A stretch of 64,000 nucleotides of DNA from Amyloporia xantha (Eukaryota > Basidiomycota > Agaricomycetes > Polyporales > Adustoporiaceae): positions 62,001 through 126,000 of the forward strand of contig JAYKKR010000054.1 in NCBI GenBank assembly GCA_036971615.1. The letters run 5' to 3'. Both the position numbers and the translations under genes were made by a program. The notes under the pieces are model-generated. The model had not been told where the DNA came from and ran no database searches. It saw only the letters and a program-made list of their open reading frames with translations. Below are positions 59,563 to 64,000 of this stretch, piece by piece; positions within the stretch are counted from its first letter, which is position 1, and the number at the start of each line of letters is the position of its first letter.

Positions 59563-62500
59563 ATGTCGCGTTTTCCAGAAGTAAGTGTCTCCCCACAGCG
59601 TCTGTGTGTTTACTCATATGTGGACGCAGGCAGACGAGGCCCAACATGGTCGATACAATGATGGATATGGACCATATCCGACTTATGGCTACGAAGCTGA
59701 GCCACCAGCCAATCCCTACGAAATGCAACCGACACCCGATTTGTACGAGCACCAACATCAACCCTTTCAGCCTATCCATGCAGATCCGTTCATGGACTCG
59801 CAGGCACCTCCTCATCCCAGCTTATACCACTCTCCACCACCACTGCACGACCCATATTCGAGCCCAGGACATACACAAAGCCCGCCCCCAATACACCCTG
59901 GATCTCCCCCTTTCCCGACTCACAACACCAATTTGAATCCAGGCTATGGCAACGTCCATAGTCTTACGCCGACCCCTGTGTCGCTGTATGATCCAGGCCC
60001 GTCGGCGGAATCACTAGGTGAACAAGGCGAAGTGGATGAGGGTCTGGAGGATGCAGGAGACTACCCGTTGCTGAGACGCGATCAGAGCTATACGTCGAGC
60101 CTGCCCATTCCAGGCGAGTATGAGCCTGTATCCGCAGACGACAGGTCAGAGAGCAATATCAGGTATGGGCGGATCCCCCAGCGCGTGCCGAGGAGATTGA
60201 AGACTATGAAGAAGGTCGAGTGAGTGTCAGGGCACCTTACTAAATATTGTCCCTGCGCTCACCTACTTGTAGATTATTCCAGGGCAACCTTGTGCTTGAT
60301 GCAGCCGTACCTACGAAGCTGCTGAGCATGTGCGCGCAACGGAATGAACGCGAATTCACGCACATGCGGTACTCCGCAGCGACGTGCGACCCGAACGACT
60401 TCAAGGATTCTGGCTTCACCCTGCGACAGATACATTATGACCCACCGCGACGAACAGAGTTGTTCATCGTGATGACCATGTATAACGAAGACGAAGAGCT
60501 CTTCTGTCGCACTATGCATGGTGTGATGAAGAACGTCGCACATCTATGCAAGCGCGACCGCAGTATGACATGGGGAAAGGATGGCTGGAAGAAAGTCGTT
60601 GTGTGCATCGTCTCGGATGGCCGGCAGAAGATCAACTCGAGGACTCTGAGTGTTATTGCGGCAATGGGGGCTTACCAGGATGGGATCGCGAAGGTTTGCT
60701 GCTCTCTATTTGGATTTCTGAGTCAGCTGACGCCGCGCAGAATGTTGTCAACGGAAAGCCTGTCACCGCGCACATCTATGAATATACCACCCAGAGTGTG
60801 TACTCTGCATTCGCCTGGTCATGGGTTGCTCACGTTGTTATACAGTCTCCGTGTCCCCTTCGATGAAGATCGAGGGTGCCGAACGCGGAATGGTGCCCGT
60901 GCAACTCATCTTCTGCCTGAAAGAGAAGAACCAGAAGAAGATCAATTCCCATCGATGGTTCTTCAACGCTTTCGGGCCGATTCTCCAGCCCAATGTCTGC
61001 GTGCTCCTTGATGTGGGAACTATGCCGGGTCCTACCTCTATCTATCACTTGTGGAAGTCGTTCGATATCAACTCCAATGTAGGGGGTGCATGTGGCGAAA
61101 TTGTTGCCCTGAAAGGGAAATATGGCCTGAATTTGCTTAACCCTCTCGGTGAATATCCCTTTCTTCATGTCTGAATGGACAATTTTGACGTCTGTCTCGG
61201 TATTCAGTCGCTGCGCAGAACTTCGAGTACAAGATGTCCAACATTCTTGATAAACCGCTGTGAGTAACACGACCAGCAGTGATAATGCAGAGAACTAACG
61301 GTGCCATGTAGTGAATCTATCTTTGGTTACATCACTGTGCTTCCCGGTGCTTTCAGTGCGTATCGCTATATCGCCTTGCAGAACGACGCGACGGGACAAG
61401 GCCCGCTGCAGAAATACTTCCTTGGAGAGAAGATGGTATATAGACAATCACTCACGAAGTTTCACCTCTGATCTTTACTTCATGGCAGCACGGTGCCGGT
61501 GCCGACATCTTCACAGCAAACATGTACCTAGCCGAAGATCGGGTAAGTCTATATCTGAGACGGTAATCTGTCACCTGAGATGCATTCCCGGATTGTTCGA
61601 TCTCAGATTCTCTGCTGGGAGTTAGTCTCGAAACGAGGGGCTTCATGGATCTTGCATTACGTGAAATCTGCGTATGCAGTAACGGATGTGCCAGACCAGG
61701 TTTGTGCTCTGAGCAGTTTAGTCGATCAGATCCGGAGACTAACCCGGAGTTGCTCTTCTGTTAGGTTCCGGAATTGATATCCCAACGTCGGCGATGGTTG
61801 AATGGTTCTTTCTTCGCCGGCATTCACGGGACGGTGAAGTTTCATTACATTTATCGGTCGTCGCACACATTCCTGCGCAAGTTTTGGATCCACATTGAGT
61901 TCATATACCAGACGTTTAACCTGCTTTTCTCGTGGTTCGGTCTCGTGAGTCGGAACCTTTTATTTCACAGTACATACATACCTCACACGGCTGCGATCTA
62001 TCTAGGGCAACTTCTACATCTTCTTCATCATACTCAGCCAATCATTAGAGGATCCGTCCTTCCATCTTGGGAAGGCAATCACATACTTCAATATCGGTCT
62101 GAATTTCTTCTATCTCGGTCTCTTGATCATGTGTTTCCTTCTCTCTCTCGGGAACAGACCACAGGGCGCGAAGTGGGGATACACGTTGGCTATGGTTGGC
62201 TTCGCTCTGATCACGGTCTACATGACGGTAAGTTATCCGGCTTCTCCCTCCCTCCGGCAGTAGTAATGTGCTCTAACATGACTTTTGCGATAGGTTGCAG
62301 CATTCTTCCTCGCCTTTAAAGGCATCGAGAATGTGGTGAAATCCAAGGGCCCTCTTACAGTCTCGGATCTATTCGGCAATGCGATATTCCGAGATATTGT
62401 CATATCGGTTCTGTCAACATACGGGCTCTATGTCCTTGCATCCCTAGTACATGTACGTGACTTTGGGAAAAACTCATCTTCGACTCTAATTTCCACCATC

Positions 62501-63434
62501 CGCAGTTTGAACCCTGGCACATGGTCACGTCCTTCCTCCAATATCTGCTAATGGCCCCGTCATATATTGCTGTGCTTAACGTCTATGCTGTACGTCGGTC
62601 ATGAGGTTGTTAACATTTGTTCCGGTCCTGATATTCTTATCTGCAGTTTGCAAATGTCCAGTCCGTATTCTTCTCATCATCCTGCGTTTAGAATAACCTG
62701 GTCTCATGCCATATGCTCCGCTCAGCGATGTGTCATGGGGTACGAAAGGTGATAACAAGGTTTCTACCGATTTGGGTGTTGTCCAAACCGGCAAGAACAA
62801 GAACGAGGTCGAAGTAGCGGTGCCGACTGCTGAGACCGACATCAATGCGGCATATGAAGATGCGATTCACGTGTTATCGACTAAGCCGCCGAAAGAGGCA
62901 CCCAAACATGACCCCCAAACAGAGCAAGAGGATTACTACAGGAGCTTCAGAACAAAGTGCGTCCTTCAATTTGATTGATCGGGATGTTACTGAAACAGAT
63001 TTCACGCAGTGTGCGTCATTGCGACAGATTTATGAGATAAGAAATATTGACAGTTGACTTTCCTTATAGGTTCTACTCGCATGGACCCTATCAAATGTGA
63101 GAGTCACCGTGCTTCATGTCTGGCCTCGAGCGCTGAACCCATTATTTTAGGGCCTTCTTGCTGGAATTATCATGTAGGCTCTCTCTTCGACCGAACAAAC
63201 TGACAACTGATGTAAAATTTACAGCACTGCTACCGGTAATGCCTCCGACAAGGGGGCGGATGCCACTGTTGATGGTTATATGGCTTTCATTCTGTTTTCT
63301 GTAGCCGGATTGGCTTGTAAGTAACGTGCTACTCGCAGCATGACTTGGCTAACTTGGTACCTCTTCATTATCCAGTTGTTCGCTTCATTGGATCAACGCT
63401 GTACATGCTTGTCCGTTTGTTCGCTAGAGAATAG
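59563..63434 (+). CDS. Chitin synthase (division 1)
   Basis: A plasma-membrane glycosyltransferase that polymerises UDP-GlcNAc into chitin. A tiny first exon (59563, MSRFPE) joins [14 protein letters not shown] by GTAAGT...ACGCAG. The N-terminal roughly 200 residues are Pro/Tyr/His-rich and probably disordered. The chitin_synth_1N block is [37 protein letters not shown]. The catalytic part shows [88 protein letters not shown] and the product-binding [13 protein letters not shown]. Membrane helices follow, ending [16 protein letters not shown] at 63434. About 18 exons are needed. The presence of the 1N domain and no myosin motor places it in division 1 (classes I-III); I cannot fix the class. 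It appears intact. Confidence 0.93.
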
Positions 63435-63758
63435 TTTTGTGCTAGGTGGCGTTTATCTAGGTGACTGCTTGCTCTTGGACTATTGCTTTGACTCGTTGCA
63501 AATTCCCTATATATTGATTGCTACATCAAATTGCTACTCATAACCTGTATCAGGACTAGCCATTATAGTAAGATACGCTTTCCAAAGCGAATATGAATGT
63601 CATCAAGGCATTGTGCGAGAAATGAGAATGGAATGTGGGAGATGAAATAACCTATGTCCTAATATCATGCAAGTCATACATTCATAAGTTCCAATTGTCC
63701 GGGTAATCTTCCTGAGCATTCGACGATGATTATGTCGTTCGCTTGACCTGAGCGAAGT
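63435..63758. other. Intergenic
   Basis: This 324-bp gap lies between the converging 3' ends of chitin synthase and the next, cut-off gene. Nothing else is seen. Confidence 0.55.
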
Positions 63759-64000
63759 TTAATGTGGTGCATCCCGAATGGACGCGGCTGACAGCCTCAC
63801 CCTGTGCTTTCTTGGCATCGTCAGTGGGGGCTCATCTTCCTCACTTGGCGGGTATAGCACGTTCTGTGTGAACGGAGAGTTGGCCTGGAGACGCCGTTCG
63901 TAATCCGTGCCGGGGGTATTAGACCTTGCGGGAATACTAACCCGAGGTGCAGGACTCGCCTCTTGTCTTTGTTTTGTCCTCTGAAGGGCCGTGTTCAACT
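63759..64000 (-). CDS. 3' end of a gene cut by the window edge
   Basis: An open frame of 79 codons runs from the window end to a stop at 63759. It is Ser/Pro/Arg-rich (SPAPRVSIPARSNTPGTDY, YPPSEEDEPPLTMPRKH) and looks like a disordered C-terminal tail. I cannot tell the family, because the gene continues beyond the window. The internal Met at 63998 is not necessarily the start. Confidence 0.5.
   Translation of the reverse strand, partial: LNTALQRTKQRQEASPAPRVSIPARSNTPGTDYERRLQANSPFTQNVLYPPSEEDEPPLTMPRKHRVRLSAASIRDAPH

Overview
The window is nuclear DNA from a filamentous basidiomycete, most likely an Agaricomycete; a wood-decay polypore is my guess from the family mix. Genes are split by many short GT-AG introns of roughly 50-70 nt. 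Several families are typical of Agaricomycetes: DUF6533 seven-helix proteins, F-box-like proteins with a Cys cluster, small secreted 'glycopeptide' proteins and small MCR-type Cys-rich proteins. Everything below comes from reading the sequence and recognising families. No search was run, and exon borders in multi-exon genes are my own splice calls.

Left block (about 2.3-22 kb). On the minus strand: an F-box protein, a membrane-anchored aldo/keto reductase, ROT1 (ER chaperone for cell-wall synthesis), a two-HKD phospholipase D-type protein and a large Ser/Thr kinase. On the plus strand: a truncated lineage-specific NTPase-like gene and a complete cytochrome P450.

Middle block (about 22.8-44.6 kb). 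This is an accessory, rearranged region. It holds an F-box-like gene with a damaged 3' end and an uncharacterised gene broken by a 780-bp element. It also holds a small secreted protein gene and a short-chain dehydrogenase (SDR) pseudogene broken by a second, apparently identical, inverted copy of the element. Two DUF6533 membrane-protein genes, a small unknown gene and the intact SDR paralogue follow. The SDR and its 3' flank form an inverted segmental duplication. Each 780-bp element has imperfect terminal inverted repeats, clustered CCTGACA motifs and two outward-facing tRNA-like Pol III promoter modules, each followed by a T-run. This is the most unusual structure in the window.

Right block (about 44.6-64 kb). 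Mostly conserved housekeeping genes. AFG2-type AAA ATPase and GPI16 (GPI transamidase) diverge from a shared 386-bp promoter. A Cys-rich mini-protein, ATP synthase subunit f, an intron-containing tRNA-Asn, a monocarboxylate-type MFS transporter and a division-1 chitin synthase follow. The window ends in a cut-off gene. ROT1, GPI16 and chitin synthase all serve the wall and secretory pathway, but they are too far apart to argue for a functional cluster.
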